From positions 56,264-120,263 of the forward strand of contig JAHHHR010000020.1 of assembly GCA_019359245.1 (NCBI GenBank): DNA of 64,000 bases, written 5' to 3'. A program made the translations under genes and the position numbers. This stretch comes from Nostoc desertorum CM1-VF14. GTDB lineage: Bacteria > Cyanobacteriota > Cyanobacteriia > Cyanobacteriales > Nostocaceae. This document shows positions 63,846-64,000 of this stretch, piece after piece. Positions within the stretch are counted from its first letter, which is position 1, and each line of letters begins with the position of its first letter. A model generated the notes under the pieces. The model was not told where the DNA came from. It did not search any database and saw only the letters and a program-made list of their open reading frames with translations.

Positions 63846-64000
63846 TTAACCGTTGATAGCAGGAGCGCTCAAAGCGACAGGAGCAACATCACCAGCAGCC
63901 AAATCTAAGGGGAAGTTGTGAGCGTTACGCTCGTGCATAACTTCCATACCCAGGTTAGCCCGGTTGATTACATCAGCCCAAGTGCTGATAACGCGACCGC
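63846..64000 (-). CDS. psbA: Photosystem II D1 protein, C-terminal part (runs off the right edge)
   Basis: The last 50 codons of a psbA gene read VISTWADVINRANLGMEVMH, then ERNAHNFPLDLAAGDVAPVA and LSAPAING before TAA. The residues include ligands and neighbours of the Mn4CaO5 cluster: His in MHERNAHNF (D1 His332 and His337), Glu333 in HERN, Asp342 and Ala344, after which the C-terminal tail (AGDVAPVALSAPAING) is removed by CtpA. D1 carries the reaction-centre cofactors of photosystem II in the thylakoid membrane. Which psbA copy this is cannot be told from the tail. Confidence 0.97.
   Translation of the reverse strand, partial: GRVISTWADVINRANLGMEVMHERNAHNFPLDLAAGDVAPVALSAPAING

Overview
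The window comes from a filamentous cyanobacterium of the Nostoc/Anabaena type. The right edge holds the 3' end of a psbA gene for the photosystem II D1 protein. HIP1 octamers (GCGATCGC) are scattered throughout, several gene families are typical of cyanobacteria (DUF1400, DUF1838, GHL10 with SLH domains, a PaO-like Rieske oxygenase, a glycine-rich RRM protein), and the intergenic DNA is full of the short dispersed repeats known from Nostocales. No heterocyst or nitrogen-fixation gene is present, so the genus is inferred. No rRNA, tRNA, CRISPR array, prophage or complete insertion sequence was found.

Layout. 0-1.8 kb: the start of a resolvase-like gene, a VOC protein and gene fragments. 1.8-10.3 kb: a PAS/GAF/class III cyclase, a deoxyhypusine-synthase-like enzyme, an orphan ParA, a nest of repeats, and a permease-PAS-GGDEF-EAL fusion. 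10.3-16.2 kb: a PLP histidine decarboxylase, ileS, a lone cyclic-nucleotide-binding domain and a Lin0512 protein. 16.5-22.6 kb: all genes on the plus strand, namely a radical SAM protein, a Rieske oxygenase, a small conserved protein, an AbrB-duplication membrane protein, a TrpF-like protein and a DUF1838 protein. 23-31 kb: TPR protein, secreted small protein, GDSL hydrolase, metY-metX and holB. 31.2-34.2 kb: a vMAP-like remnant followed by two peptidoglycan hydrolases. 34-43.5 kb: a membrane-anchored PilP/GspC-like protein, mnmG, a VanY-type gene broken by a small mobile element, an uncharacterised 320-residue protein, and a zinc-ribbon/double-winged-helix gene pair. 43.6-51.8 kb: ilvA, an RRM protein, an aldo/keto reductase, a pentapeptide-repeat protein, an MBL-fold hydrolase and a 63-bp tandem array. 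52-64 kb: acetyltransferases (one a deletion relic), stress-type proteins, a Tat-exported aldo/keto reductase, a DUF1400 protein, an HdeD-like protein, an SLH-GHL10 protein, a lipoprotein and psbA.

Working together. metY and metX are adjacent and make homocysteine from homoserine. The class III cyclase and the CNBD protein could belong to cAMP signalling, but each has a changed key residue. The amidase and the glucosaminidase/LAS-peptidase cleave different bonds of the same cell-wall polymer, and the nearby broken VanY gene belongs to the same functional class.

Most notable are non-autonomous mobile elements. One 79-bp element with a 4-bp AGCT target duplication interrupts the VanY-type gene, and removing it on paper restores a full reading frame. 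A 171-bp element has 12/13-matching inverted ends and a perfect TAAAT duplication. A third family has three full copies.
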